A stretch of DNA of 64,000 bases from Denitromonas iodatirespirans (GTDB lineage: Bacteria > Pseudomonadota > Gammaproteobacteria > Burkholderiales > Rhodocyclaceae), in NCBI RefSeq assembly GCF_018524365.1, contig NZ_JAEKFT010000009.1, forward strand, positions 62,001 to 126,000, written 5' to 3'. The first letter of the stretch is position 1. Each line of letters opens with the position of its first letter. The notes beneath the pieces are model-generated. The model saw only the letters and a list, made by a program, of their open reading frames with translations. It was not told the origin of the DNA and did no database searches. The translations under genes and the position numbers were made by a program. Shown here in pieces: positions 1 to 8,499 of the stretch.

Positions 1-434
1 CCGCCGGGCGGCAGGTCGACGGTGACGGCGTTGTCGGCATTGCGGATGCGAATGGCCTGGCGTGGGCGGTTGCGCTGGTGGCGCAGGGCGAGGCCGAAGC
101 AGCCGGGCTCGCCGCAGTGCACCGGCGGGGTGGGGCCGGCGTCGATGTCCAGGTGAATCAGCGTGCGAAAGGCGTGGAAAATGCTGGCGATGCCGACGCC
201 GGCGAGCAGGAAGGTGAGAGCGAAGCCGAGGCTCAGGGTGTAGTTGATCGAGGCGGTCAGCATGGCCATCAGGGTCAGCCCGAAGACCCAGCCGGCGCGC
301 GTGGGCAGGACGAAGACCCGGCGCTGTGGCAGGCGCAGGGGCAGGGGCTCGGCCGTGCGCACGCGCAAGAGCCGACGATCGACCGCCTGCAGCAGGCGCG
401 ATCGCCAGGTGTTTGGCGCGGTGCGGTCGTTCAA
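1..434 (-). CDS. DUF58 family protein, N-terminal part (cut by window edge)
   Basis: The reading frame is open from 434 to the left edge and gives about 144 residues. A basic N-terminus is followed by the stretch VLPTRAGWVFGLTLMAML and a second hydrophobic segment (SLGFALTFLLAGVGIA). This two-helix start after a 'PTRAGW' motif is typical of DUF58 proteins, membrane-anchored proteins with a later von Willebrand-like domain that is cut off here. The likely start is a TTG at 434-432, which overlaps the TGA of the upstream moxR gene (TTGA), so translation is probably coupled. MoxR ATPase plus DUF58 is a very common pair, thought to act in metal insertion or maturation of envelope complexes; the client is not evident here. 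Confidence 0.8.
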   Translation of the reverse strand, partial: MNDRTAPNTWRSRLLQAVDRRLLRVRTAEPLPLRLPQRRVFVLPTRAGWVFGLTLMAMLTASINYTLSLGFALTFLLAGVGIASIFHAFRTLIHLDIDAGPTPPVHCGEPGCFGLALRHQRNRPRQAIRIRNADNAVTVDLPPG

Positions 435-1342
435 GGCAGGGGCACGCGCTCGATCAGGGCGCGGCAGCGTGCCTGTGCGGCAGCGACGGAGTGATCGAGG
501 CCCAGCCGGTGGCCGGCCACGGGGGCAAAGATGTGCTGGATGTCTTCGGGCAGCACATGTTCGCGCCGGTCGAGCCAGGCCCAGGCGCGCGCGGCGCCGA
601 TGATGCCGAGCCCGGCACGCGGGCTGAGGCCGGGCGTTTCGCTGTCGCGGCGGCTGGCTTCGAGCAGGGCCTGGACATAGTCGGCGATTGGGCCGGACAC
701 ATGGATGCGGGTGCACGCCTGCTGCATGCCGATCAGGGTGTCCGCATCGATGATGGGCGCCAGCGCGGCGAGCAGGTCCTGGCGGTCTTCGCCGAGCAGC
801 AGGGCGCGCTCGGCGGCAGGGTCCGGATAGCCGAGCTGCAGGCGCATGAGGAAGCGGTCGAGCTGGCTTTCGGGCAGCGGGAAGGTGCCGACCTGGGTGC
901 TCGGGTTCTGGGTGGCGATGACGAAGAACGGTGCGGGCAGCGGGTAGGTGCTGCCGTCGGCGGTGATCTGCCGCTCTTCCATGGCTTCGAGCAGCGCGCT
1001 TTGCGTCTTGGGTGTCGCGCGGTTGATCTCGTCGGCGAGAATCAGCTGGGCAAAGATCGGCCCACGATGGAAGTGGAAGCCGTTGGCGCTGCGGTCGAAC
1101 ACCGACACGCCGAGGATGTCGGCCGGCAGCAGGTCGCTGGTGAACTGGATGCGCTGGAAGGCCAGGCCGGGCAGGCGGGCGAGCAGGTGGGCGAGTGTGG
1201 TCTTGCCGACACCGGGCACGTCTTCGATCAGCAGATGGCCGCGCGCGAGCATGCAGCACAGGGCCAGACGCAGTTGCGGCGTCTTGCCGAGGAGAATCGT
1301 GCCGGCGCGCGCCAGCAGGGTATGCGCAAGGTCAACAGTCAT
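431..1342 (-). CDS. MoxR-family AAA+ ATPase
   Basis: 303 residues, normal for the family. Walker A is DVPGVGKTT at 41-49, Walker B is LILADEINRA at 100-109 with the Asp-Glu pair, followed by the family's SALLEAMEERQ stretch and the sensor region ATQNP. MoxR ATPases act as chaperones that remodel or activate partner complexes, often with the DUF58 protein encoded next to them, as here with a 4-base TTGA overlap. The gene is divergent from an HDAC-family gene; the 111-bp gap is AT-rich near 1380-1405 and could hold both promoters, but no clear -35/-10 pair was chosen. The substrate of this MoxR cannot be told from the sequence. Confidence 0.92.
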   Translation of the reverse strand: MTVDLAHTLLARAGTILLGKTPQLRLALCCMLARGHLLIEDVPGVGKTTLAHLLARLPGLAFQRIQFTSDLLPADILGVSVFDRSANGFHFHRGPIFAQLILADEINRATPKTQSALLEAMEERQITADGSTYPLPAPFFVIATQNPSTQVGTFPLPESQLDRFLMRLQLGYPDPAAERALLLGEDRQDLLAALAPIIDADTLIGMQQACTRIHVSGPIADYVQALLEASRRDSETPGLSPRAGLGIIGAARAWAWLDRREHVLPEDIQHIFAPVAGHRLGLDHSVAAAQARCRALIERVPLP

Positions 1343-1453
1343 GCAAAGCCGGTTGGGAAAATGAGGGGTTCAGAGGATAATGAATCGAAAAAATTCTACA
1401 AAACTTGAATCGCCCGACAGGCCACGGATACTCAGTCACAGGGAAGGGGGGAT

Positions 1454-2380
1454 ATGACAGCGACGGCGTTCATCACTCACAAGGATTGCTGGTTGCACGA
1501 GATGGGGCCCTACCACCCCGAGTGCGCCGACCGGCTCTCCGCCATCAATGATCGGTTGATTGCCGCCGGGCTGGATTTGTTCCTGGCCTTTCATGATGCA
1601 CCTGTTGCAACGGTCGAGCAGCTTGCCCGCGCGCATCCGCGCGAGCATGTCGAGTCGATGTTGGCCAATGTGCCCGAGAGCGGCATCCGCCACCTCGACC
1701 CGGATACCGCCGTCTGCCCCGATTCCATGAAGGCCGCCGTGCGCGCCGCCGGTGCCGGCATCCTGGCGGTCGACCTGGTGATGTCCAAAGCGGTGGAAAA
1801 CGCCTTCTGCGCGGTGCGCCCGCCCGGTCATCATGCCGAAAAGGCCAAGGCCATGGGCTTTTGCTTTTTCAACAACGTGGCGGTGGCCGCGCATCATGCG
1901 ATGGCCGAACACGGGCTGGAGCGCGTGGCGATCATCGACTTCGACGTGCACCACGGCAACGGCACGGAAGACATCTTCAGCGACGATCCGCGGGTGCTGA
2001 TGGCCAGCATCTTCCAGCATCCGTTCTATCCCTACAGCGGCACCGACAACCCGGCGCCGAACATGATCAACGTCCCGGTGCCGGCGGGCACGCGCGGCGA
2101 CGTTTTCCGCCAGATCGTCGCCGACACCTGGCTGCCGGCGCTGCGAGCGCACAAACCGCAGCTGATCGTGATCTCGGCCGGTTTCGATTCGCATTACGAA
2201 GACGACATGGGGTCGCTCGGTCTGGTCGAGGCCGACTACATCTGGGTGACGGAGCAATTGCGCGCGCTGGCGACCGAACATGCCGAGGGGCGCATCGTGT
2301 CCATCCTCGAAGGCGGGTATGCGCTGTCATCGCTGGCGCGCTCCGTGGTCGCGCATATCAAGGCGATGGCCGACATCTGA
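1454..2380 (+). CDS. Histone deacetylase-family (zinc) deacetylase
   Basis: 308 residues with the whole deacetylase core: PPGHHAE at 123-129 (the two active-site His), GFCFFNN at 135-141, DFDVHHGNGTED at 162-173 (zinc ligands Asp164 and His166) and AGFDSH with the third zinc Asp at 245. Bacterial members of this class II-like group remove acetyl groups from polyamines or other small acetylamides, or act in acetoin utilisation; the sequence alone does not fix the substrate. A strong ribosome site (GGAAGGGGGG) lies just before the ATG. It reads toward dapA but is separated by 120 bp with its own -10 element, so they are probably not one operon. Confidence 0.88.
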   Translation: MTATAFITHKDCWLHEMGPYHPECADRLSAINDRLIAAGLDLFLAFHDAPVATVEQLARAHPREHVESMLANVPESGIRHLDPDTAVCPDSMKAAVRAAGAGILAVDLVMSKAVENAFCAVRPPGHHAEKAKAMGFCFFNNVAVAAHHAMAEHGLERVAIIDFDVHHGNGTEDIFSDDPRVLMASIFQHPFYPYSGTDNPAPNMINVPVPAGTRGDVFRQIVADTWLPALRAHKPQLIVISAGFDSHYEDDMGSLGLVEADYIWVTEQLRALATEHAEGRIVSILEGGYALSSLARSVVAHIKAMADI

Positions 2381-2465
2381 AATCGAGTGTCATGACAGCC
2401 GCGGCGGGCGTTGCAGCGCCCGCGCGCCGGCCATATCGTGCCGGTGCCGCGCGGCGCGATTCGGG

Positions 2466-2471
2466 TACAAT
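2466..2471 (+). promoter_or_regulatory. Candidate sigma-70 -10 box of dapA
   Basis: TACAAT lies 30 bp before the dapA ATG, giving a short leader of about 23 nt. No good -35 hexamer is seen at 16-18 bp upstream, so this is a partial match only. Confidence 0.4.
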
Positions 2472-2500
2472 GCGCTTTTGCTTTCTGGCCCGACTTTCCC

Positions 2501-3379
2501 ATGATTACCGGATCCATTGTCGCCATCGTCACCCCGATGCATGAGGATGGCAGTCTCGATTTCGACAGTTTTCGTTCGCTGATCGACTTTCATGTGCGCG
2601 AGGGCACCGATGGCATCGTCGTCGTCGGCACCTCGGGTGAATCGCCCACCGTCGATGTCGACGAGCACTGCGAACTCATCCGTGTTGCCGTCGGACATGC
2701 CGCCGGGCGTATTCCCGTCATCGCCGGAACCGGCGCCAATTCGACGGCCGAAGCCATCGAGCTGACGCGCTTTGCCAAGAAGGCCGGCGCCATGGCCGGC
2801 CTGTCGGTCGTGCCTTATTACAATCGCCCCGGTCAGGAAGGCATGTATCGCCACTTCCGGGCCATTGCCGAGGCCGAAGACCTGCCGGTGATCCTGTACA
2901 ACGTGCCGGGGCGGACGGTGGCCGATCTGGCCAACGACACCACCTTGCGTCTGGCCGAAGTGCCCAACATCATCGGCATCAAGGACGCCACCGGCAACAT
3001 CGGTCGCGCCTGCGACCTGGTGGCGCGCGCGCCGGCAGACTTCGCGCTCTACACCGGCGACGACATGACCACGCTGGCCTTTCTGCTGATGGGCGGGCAC
3101 GGCTGCATCTCGGTGACCGCCAACGTGGCGCCGAAGATGATGCACGACATGTGCGTGGCCGCGCTCGCGGGCGATGTCGCCACGGCGCGGGCCATCAACC
3201 AGAAGCTGCTCGGCTTGCACGGCGAGTTGTTCTGCGAGGCCAATCCGATCCCGGTGAAATGGGCAGTCAATCAGCTCGGTCTGATCGGCCCCGCCCTGCG
3301 CCTGCCGCTGACGCCGTTGGGCGAAGCCAACCATGACCGGGTGCGCAACGCGATGCGTGCGGCCGGGCTGTCCGTTTAA
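2501..3379 (+). CDS. dapA: 4-hydroxy-tetrahydrodipicolinate synthase
   Basis: 292 residues, the normal length for DapA, which condenses pyruvate with aspartate semialdehyde in lysine and diaminopimelate synthesis in the cytoplasm. GTSGE at 43-47 carries the catalytic Thr44, ILYNVPGRT carries Tyr133, and GIKDATG carries the Schiff-base Lys161. An in-frame upstream ATG at 2411 would add 30 residues not found in the family, and the TACAAT box lies between the two, so the ATG at 2501 is chosen. It is followed after 20 bp by bamC, the usual dapA-bamC order of beta- and gammaproteobacteria. Confidence 0.97.
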   Translation: MITGSIVAIVTPMHEDGSLDFDSFRSLIDFHVREGTDGIVVVGTSGESPTVDVDEHCELIRVAVGHAAGRIPVIAGTGANSTAEAIELTRFAKKAGAMAGLSVVPYYNRPGQEGMYRHFRAIAEAEDLPVILYNVPGRTVADLANDTTLRLAEVPNIIGIKDATGNIGRACDLVARAPADFALYTGDDMTTLAFLLMGGHGCISVTANVAPKMMHDMCVAALAGDVATARAINQKLLGLHGELFCEANPIPVKWAVNQLGLIGPALRLPLTPLGEANHDRVRNAMRAAGLSV

Positions 3380-3399
3380 TCCGATAGGTAGTCATCACG

Positions 3400-4536
3400 A
3401 TGCAGCGACGTCACACCGCGACCCTTTCCGTGCTGGCCGCCAGCCTGCTGCTGGCCGGCTGCAATGGCATGATCGAAACCAAGAAGATCGATTACAAGAG
3501 TGCTGCCAAGGCGCCCACCCTGGAGGTGCCGCCCGACCTGACGGTGCCCAACCGCAACGACCGCTATGCCGTGCCCGATACGGCCGGCAAAGGCAGCGCC
3601 ACCTTCTCGACCTACAACGCCGAGCGCGCTGCGCCGGCCGGGGCGGGCGAAGCGCGCGAAGTGCTGGGTGCCGAGTCGGGCATGCATGTCGAGCGCGCCG
3701 GCTCGCAACGCTGGCTGGTCGTCAAGAAGTCGCCGGAAGAATTGTGGCCCGAGCTGCGCAATTTCTGGATTGAACTGGGCTTCATCCTCAACGTCGATTC
3801 GCCCGAGATCGGCGTGATGGAAACCGACTGGGCCGAAGATCGCGCCAAGATCCCGCAAGACATCATCCGCAGGACCATCGGCCAAGTGCTCGACGGCCTG
3901 TACTCGACGCCGGAGCGCGACAAGTTCCGCACCCGTATCGAGAAGGGGCGCGAGCCGGGTAGCGTCGAGGTGTACATCAGCCACCGCGGCATGATGGAAA
4001 TCTACGAAAACGAGTCGAAAGCCACCACCGTGTGGCAGCCGCGTCCGGCCGATCCGGAACTCGAAGCCGAAATGCTGCGTCGCCTGATGGTGCACCTGGG
4101 CGCCGAAGAGAAGCGTGCCGAGCAGGCCGTGGCGGTTGCGCCGCAGGCCGAGCAGGCGAAGCTGACGAACGCCTCGGGTCAGACGCAGTTGGTGGTCGAC
4201 GAGCCCTTCGACCGCGCCTGGCGCCGGGTCGGCCTGGCGCTCGACCGCATCGGCTTCACGGTGCAGGACCGCAACCGCTCCGAAGGCGTGTACTACGTGC
4301 GCTACATCGACCCGGAGCTCGACAACGCCACCAAGAAGCCCGAAGGCTTCCTGGCCAAGCTCGCCTTCTGGCGCAGCGACGACAAGCCGGCGGTGTCGGG
4401 CAGCGAGTACCGGATCCAGGTGGCCGGCGATCAGGCCGACCGCAGCCGGGTCCGTGTGCTGACCAAGGAAGGTGGCGAAGACACCTCCCAGACCGCCAGC
4501 AAGATTCTCGGACTGTTGCACGACCAGTTGAAATGA
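3400..4536 (+). CDS. bamC: Outer membrane assembly lipoprotein BamC
   Basis: 378 residues. The signal peptide ends in the lipobox LLAG-C with the acylated Cys21. The protein has the BamC layout: an unstructured N-terminal stretch rich in YKSAAKAPTLEVPPDL-type sequence that binds BamD, then two repeated domains (roughly 100-215 and 265-378; the latter contains WRRVGLALDRIGFTVQDRNR). BamC is a lipoprotein of the BAM complex that inserts outer-membrane beta-barrels. It lies directly after dapA, as is usual, and its TGA overlaps the next start codon (ATGA), suggesting coupled translation with the metallohydrolase. Confidence 0.93.
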   Translation: MQRRHTATLSVLAASLLLAGCNGMIETKKIDYKSAAKAPTLEVPPDLTVPNRNDRYAVPDTAGKGSATFSTYNAERAAPAGAGEAREVLGAESGMHVERAGSQRWLVVKKSPEELWPELRNFWIELGFILNVDSPEIGVMETDWAEDRAKIPQDIIRRTIGQVLDGLYSTPERDKFRTRIEKGREPGSVEVYISHRGMMEIYENESKATTVWQPRPADPELEAEMLRRLMVHLGAEEKRAEQAVAVAPQAEQAKLTNASGQTQLVVDEPFDRAWRRVGLALDRIGFTVQDRNRSEGVYYVRYIDPELDNATKKPEGFLAKLAFWRSDDKPAVSGSEYRIQVAGDQADRSRVRVLTKEGGEDTSQTASKILGLLHDQLK

Positions 4537-5306
4537 TCCGTTTCGCCTCGCTGGGCAGCGGCAGTCGCGGCAACGCGCTGCTGGTCCAGGCGGGGCGAAC
4601 GCGCCTGCTGATCGATTGCGGTTTCGGACCCCGGGTGCTGGCGCAGCGTCTGGCCCGTCTGGGTGTCGTGCCCGAGCAGATCGACGCTGTGCTCCTCACC
4701 CACGAGCACAGCGACCATGTGGCCGGTGTCGGCGCGCTGGCGAAGCGCTTCTGCTGCCCGGTCTATCTTTCTCCCGGTACCCGGCGGGCGCTCGAGCGCC
4801 GGCAGCATGCCGTTCCTCATCTGCGCGAGTTCGAGGTGTCGGCCGCGTTCCCCATCCAGGACTTCCAGGTCCGGCCCTATGCCGTGCCGCATGATGCGGC
4901 CGAGCCCACCCAGTTCGTGCTCGATGCCGAAGGGCTCTCGCTAGGGATATTGACCGACGCAGGGCGCGTGACCGATGCCATGCGCAAGGCCCTGGCTGGC
5001 TGTGCCGGCTTGATGCTCGAGTTCAATCATGACGCGACGATGCTGGCCAACGGCCCGTATCCGGCGCGGCTGAAAAACCGAATCGCCGGCGGGCAGGGGC
5101 ATCTCGACAACGATACCGCGTCGGACCTGCTCCGGCAGCTTCATCGCGGTTCGCTGCAAGCGGTGCTGGCAGCGCATCTGAGCGAAACCAACAATCATCC
5201 GGCGCAGGTGGCGAAGCAGCTTGGCGAGGTGCTCGGGGATAATCCCGTTGCCTGGCAGATTGCCTCGCAGGCGGCCGGCTCCGACTGGATGACGCTGCAA
5301 GGCTGA
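4533..5306 (+). CDS. MBL-fold metallohydrolase, WalJ/YycJ type
   Basis: 257 residues starting at an ATG that overlaps the bamC stop (ATGA). It opens with FASLGSGSRGNALLVQ and holds the metal-binding THEHSDH motif at 56-62, typical of the WalJ/YycJ branch of metallo-beta-lactamase-fold hydrolases. These are cytoplasmic and thought to be nucleases or phosphodiesterases tied to cell-wall or DNA metabolism; activity is not proven by sequence. In many betaproteobacteria this gene follows dapA-bamC. It ends at a strong terminator. The longer open frame upstream lies inside bamC and is not coding. Confidence 0.85.
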   Translation: MIRFASLGSGSRGNALLVQAGRTRLLIDCGFGPRVLAQRLARLGVVPEQIDAVLLTHEHSDHVAGVGALAKRFCCPVYLSPGTRRALERRQHAVPHLREFEVSAAFPIQDFQVRPYAVPHDAAEPTQFVLDAEGLSLGILTDAGRVTDAMRKALAGCAGLMLEFNHDATMLANGPYPARLKNRIAGGQGHLDNDTASDLLRQLHRGSLQAVLAAHLSETNNHPAQVAKQLGEVLGDNPVAWQIASQAAGSDWMTLQG

Positions 5307-5311
5307 AAACA

Positions 5312-5337
5312 AAACACCCCGCCGAGGCGGGGTGTTT
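5312..5337. terminator. Bidirectional intrinsic terminator
   Basis: ACACCCCGCC and GGCGGGGTGT pair around a tight loop, with A-runs on the left (AAAACAAAA) and TTT on the right. It lies between the convergent metallohydrolase and lipoprotein genes and can serve both. Confidence 0.85.
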
Positions 5338-5356
5338 CGCTGGTGCAGCGTGCTGC

Positions 5357-5716
5357 TTACTGCTTTTGTGCCTCGGCCGGCTTGTCGCCAGCAGCGGCGT
5401 CTTTGGCAGCCTCGACGGCGGCGCCGGCAGCGTCCTTGGCGGCAGCAGCAGCGTCGGTCGCGGCTTCGCCAGCGGCGGCTGCGCCTTCCTTGGCGGCTTC
5501 CATGGCCTGGCCAGCGGCTTGCTGGGCGGAGTCGGCAGCAGCAGCGGCAGAGTCGGCGGCAGCGGCGGCGCTGTCCTTCGGTGCCTCGGCCGGCGCTTCA
5601 GTGGCGGGGGCCGGCGCTTCGACGGCCGGCGCGGTTGCCGGAGCCTGCTCTTCTTGTTTACCGCAAGCGGACACGGCCAGAGCGACGAGAGCGGCGACGA
5701 GGAGCGAGTTCTTCAT
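5357..5716 (-). CDS. Small alanine-rich lipoprotein
   Basis: 119 residues. The N-terminus MKNSLLVAALVALAVSAC is a lipoprotein signal peptide with the acylated Cys at 18. The mature part is about half alanine, with heptad-like repeats (AADSAAAAADSA, EAAKDAA) that would form a long amphipathic helix or coiled coil, preceded by a Pro/Ala/Glu linker. Such proteins resemble small periplasmic coiled-coil or Lpp-like lipoproteins, but no family is firmly recognised. The start at 5716 is chosen over longer in-frame ones because the signal peptide begins there and a sigma-70 promoter lies upstream. Base composition is skewed by GCN codons, not necessarily by transfer. Confidence 0.75.
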   Translation of the reverse strand: MKNSLLVAALVALAVSACGKQEEQAPATAPAVEAPAPATEAPAEAPKDSAAAAADSAAAAADSAQQAAGQAMEAAKEGAAAAGEAATDAAAAAKDAAGAAVEAAKDAAAGDKPAEAQKQ

Positions 5717-5786
5717 AATCCAATAACCTTTATTTTGTTGGGCATGGCTTTGACGTTGATCCCGCTTGAAAGCGGGACGCCAAAAA

Positions 5787-5814
5787 ATACTAGCATGGGC
5801 TCTATGCGATTCAA
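5787..5814 (-). promoter_or_regulatory. Candidate sigma-70 promoter of the Ala-rich lipoprotein
   Basis: On the minus strand TTGAAT and TAGTAT are spaced by 16 bp, about 70 bp before the start codon. The leader contains a small hairpin (CCCGCTT/AAGCGGG, 5761-5776). The 334-bp gap 5717-6050 holds this promoter and that of rlmD; nothing else was seen in it. Confidence 0.5.
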
Positions 5815-5996
5815 GAGGGATGTTGCTATGCGGCAACTTCATTTAACGGCCGAAAGGCCTAGTTCCAGCGCCCTTGTTGGGGTTTTGGCAGATCAGCTAA
5901 ATTGTTTCAGATTGTGCGGTGTGTCGAGGTGGGCGCGGGACGCGGTGTGGAGGAGGTGGCGGGCTGTGCGGCCATTGCGTGTGCCGCATCCAAGGA

Positions 5997-6024
5997 TTGA
6001 TGTCGACCGAGGGGTCGCTACAAT
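5997..6024 (+). promoter_or_regulatory. Candidate sigma-70 promoter of rlmD
   Basis: TTGATG and TACAAT are separated by 16 bp, ending 27 bp before the rlmD ATG. Both hexamers are close to consensus, which also supports the start at 6051. Confidence 0.6.
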
Positions 6025-6050
6025 ACCGCCTTTTTCTCCGCTCGCCGACC

Positions 6051-7352
6051 ATGCCCATCGCCATCATTGAATCGCTCGACAACGAAGGTCGCGGGATCGC
6101 CCGTTCGCCGGAAGGCAAGGCGGTTTTCATCGAAGGGGCACTGCCGGGCGAAGAGGTCGAATATACCGTCTTTCGTAAAAAGAAGACCTATGAACAGGCG
6201 CATATCGGCAAGATCATCCGTGCCAGCGCCCAGCGAGTGACGCCCAGGTGCGCGTTTTTCGCCAAATGCGGCGGCTGCTCGATGCAGCATCTCGATTCGC
6301 TGGCGCAGGCGGCGGTCAAGCAGCGGGTGCTCGAAAATGCGCTTTGGCACATCGCGCGCCTCAAGGCGCAGATCGTGTACCCGACCATCGTCGGCGCGCC
6401 ATGGGGCTACCGCTATCGTGCCCGCATCGGCGTGCGGGACATCCCGTCCAAAGGCGGGGTGCTGGTGGGGTTTCACGAACGGCGCAGCAGCTACATCGCC
6501 GACATGACCTCGTGTCAGATCCTGCCGCCGCACATCTCGGATCTGCTGCCGAAGCTGCGCGAGCTGATTGCCGGGCTGTCGATCCCCGACCGCATTCCGC
6601 AGATCGAGATCGCCGTCGGCGACACCGAGACGGTGCTGGTCTTCCGCAACCTGGTCGATATCACGCAGGCCGACGACATGCGCTTGCGCGCCTTTGCCGA
6701 GGCCCATGCCCTCCAGGTCTGGCTGCAGCCCGGGGGGCCGGCAACGGCGTTTTGCCTGCACCCGGCCGACGCGCCGCCACTGACCTACAGCTTGCCGGAG
6801 TTCGATGTCACGCTGACTTTCCGGCCCAATGATTTCACCCAGGTGAATGTCCCGATCAACCGCGTGCTGATGCGTCGTGCCATGCATCTGCTCGATCCGC
6901 AGCCGGGCGAGCGCATTGCCGATCTGTTTTGCGGACTGGGCAATTTCAGCCTGCCCATCGCCCGCTCCGGCGCTACCGTGATCGGCATCGAAGGCAGCGA
7001 TGCGCTGGTTGCCCGGGCCGCGGAAAACGCCCGTGCCAATGGCTTGGCGGACCAATGTGAGTTCCATGCCGCCAATCTGTTCGAAGCGACCGAAGACAGT
7101 ATTGCCGCGCTCGGCAAGCTGGACAAACTGCTCATCGATCCGCCGCGCGATGGGGCCATGGCCGTGGTCAAGGCCCTCGGTGCGGATGCCCCGGGCCGGA
7201 TCGTTTACGTCTCGTGCAATCCAGCGTCGTTGGCCCGCGATGCGGCCGTGTTGGTGTATGAGAAAGGCTATCGGCTCAAGGGCGCGGGCATCGCCAACAT
7301 GTTCCCGCAAACCTCGCATGTCGAGTCGATCGCGCTGTTCGAGCGCGACTGA
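6051..7352 (+). CDS. rlmD: 23S rRNA (uracil-C5)-methyltransferase RlmD
   Basis: 433 residues. An N-terminal TRAM-like region is followed by the [4Fe-4S] cysteines Cys67, Cys73 and Cys76 (C-x5-C-x2-C) and Cys155 (TSCQILPP). The SAM-binding motif is IADLFCGLGNFSLPIA near 290, and the catalytic Cys389 sits in YVSCNPASLARD. This is the RlmD (RumA) pattern, which methylates U1939 of 23S rRNA with S-adenosylmethionine. RlmC and TrmA relatives are possible in principle, but the iron-sulfur motif and length favour RlmD. The start is fixed by the promoter 27 bp upstream; the longer open frame has no support. A tRNA-Ser gene follows 55 bp later. Confidence 0.93.
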   Translation: MPIAIIESLDNEGRGIARSPEGKAVFIEGALPGEEVEYTVFRKKKTYEQAHIGKIIRASAQRVTPRCAFFAKCGGCSMQHLDSLAQAAVKQRVLENALWHIARLKAQIVYPTIVGAPWGYRYRARIGVRDIPSKGGVLVGFHERRSSYIADMTSCQILPPHISDLLPKLRELIAGLSIPDRIPQIEIAVGDTETVLVFRNLVDITQADDMRLRAFAEAHALQVWLQPGGPATAFCLHPADAPPLTYSLPEFDVTLTFRPNDFTQVNVPINRVLMRRAMHLLDPQPGERIADLFCGLGNFSLPIARSGATVIGIEGSDALVARAAENARANGLADQCEFHAANLFEATEDSIAALGKLDKLLIDPPRDGAMAVVKALGADAPGRIVYVSCNPASLARDAAVLVYEKGYRLKGAGIANMFPQTSHVESIALFERD

Positions 7353-7407
7353 CGCCACAGGCGCAATCGGCTATACTCCGGCCGCGTCTGCGACGGGGCA
7401 GGCTTAC

Positions 7408-7495
7408 GGAAGCGTGGCAGAGTGGTCGATTGCACCGGTCTTGAAAACCGGCAAGGGGCAACCCTTCGTGAGTTCGAATCTCACCGCTTCCGCCA
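7408..7495 (+). tRNA. tRNA-Ser (anticodon UGA)
   Basis: Acceptor stem GGAAGCG/CGCTTCC, anticodon stem CCGGT/ACCGG with loop CTTGAAA (anticodon TGA at 7442-7444), a long variable arm (class II) and TTCGAATC in the T loop. The discriminator G is followed by an encoded CCA (7493-7495). It reads UCA and other UCN serine codons. Confidence 0.97.
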
Positions 7496-7508
7496 TCCGT
7501 TCATCCAG

Positions 7509-7528
7509 CGCGGCATTTGGCCGCGTTT
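7509..7528 (+). terminator. Probable terminator after tRNA-Ser
   Basis: CGCGGC and GCCGCG pair across a 5-nt loop and are followed by TTTCCATTTCC. The T-run is interrupted, so strength is uncertain. Confidence 0.5.
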
Positions 7529-7654
7529 CCATTTCCTTGGCATCCATCTTTCAATAGCGCACATGGCCGGTCCGGCGCGGTATGGCATGCCAGGGTTGAA
7601 CGGTCGGATTTTCCGGCGCGCGTGCCGGGCGGCTTAGCTCGGGAGGAGGCAGGG

Positions 7655-8245
7655 ATGAAGCGGGTGCTGATAGTCGATGATGACCGGGTGATTCTGAACC
7701 TGCTCGCCGAAGGGCTGCGCGACCTGGGCTACGAGGTCATGACGGCCGCGACAGGCGAGGAGGCGCTGGCGCAGGTGGCGGCTGGCGCTTTCGATCTGGC
7801 CGTGCTCGACATGCGCATGCCCGGCATGCCGGGGTTGGCGCTGGCCCGCGCGCTGCGCGAGCAAGGGGGCCCGCCTTTCGTCTTCCTCTCGGCCTTCGGC
7901 GACGCCGCCATCGTCCAGGAGGCGGCGGAGGCCGGCGCGATGGGGTATCTGATCAAGCCGGTGGACGTGCCGCAGTTGGTGCCCTTTCTCGAAGCCTCGA
8001 TGGCGCGCGCCAAGGAAATGGCGCAGCTTCGCACTACCACCGGTCATCTTGAACAGGCGCTGTCGGTCGAGCAGAAGACGCGGACGGCGGTCGGCATCAT
8101 CATGGTGCGCAAGGGGCTGGATCGTCAGCAGGCCTTCGACTTCCTGCGTGCGCAGGCGCGGTCGCAACGGCGCAAGATCGGCGATCTGTCCGAAGACCTG
8201 ATCGCCGCCGTCGAGGGGACCAACCGGATTCTGCTCGATTCCTGA
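7655..8245 (+). CDS. Response regulator with ANTAR RNA-binding domain
   Basis: 196 residues. Residues 1-120 form a receiver domain (VLIVDDD at 4-10, phospho-acceptor Asp52 in AVLDMRMP, Lys in LIKPVD). The C-terminus (about 145-190, with RTAVGIIMVRKGLDRQQAFDFLR) is an ANTAR domain, which binds paired hairpins in nascent RNA to prevent termination. NasT/AmiR-type proteins control nitrogen or amide genes. The start at 7655 has a strong ribosome site (GGGAGGAGG). The HisKA_2 kinase gene 254 bp downstream is the likely partner, a common ANTAR pairing. Which transcript it regulates is not evident: no obvious double hairpin was found nearby. Confidence 0.88.
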   Translation: MKRVLIVDDDRVILNLLAEGLRDLGYEVMTAATGEEALAQVAAGAFDLAVLDMRMPGMPGLALARALREQGGPPFVFLSAFGDAAIVQEAAEAGAMGYLIKPVDVPQLVPFLEASMARAKEMAQLRTTTGHLEQALSVEQKTRTAVGIIMVRKGLDRQQAFDFLRAQARSQRRKIGDLSEDLIAAVEGTNRILLDS

Positions 8246-8499
8246 TTGCCGGGGGCTTCCGCTTCACGGGCGCCTGTGTCAGGCTCGACGCCGAATTGCG
8301 CATGCTGCACGCAAGGGGCCGTCGCAGACGGACCTTGCCGAGGCGCCGGGCCGAATCCCCGCCCGATCGCCGTGTCGCGCAACGGCATGGCCGGCCGCCG
8401 TGCCGGCATGAATGGGCCTGAACCTCGCCCGCCCCTCTATCACCGTATCGGCCGGCGCCGGCGCAAGCGTGCCGACGAGCGCCGCCGCCAGGAAGGACC

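Noticed and set aside
5380-5640. Tandem DNA repeat array
   Set aside because: The repetitive look comes from Ala codons in the coiled-coil lipoprotein; units are not of constant length or sequence.
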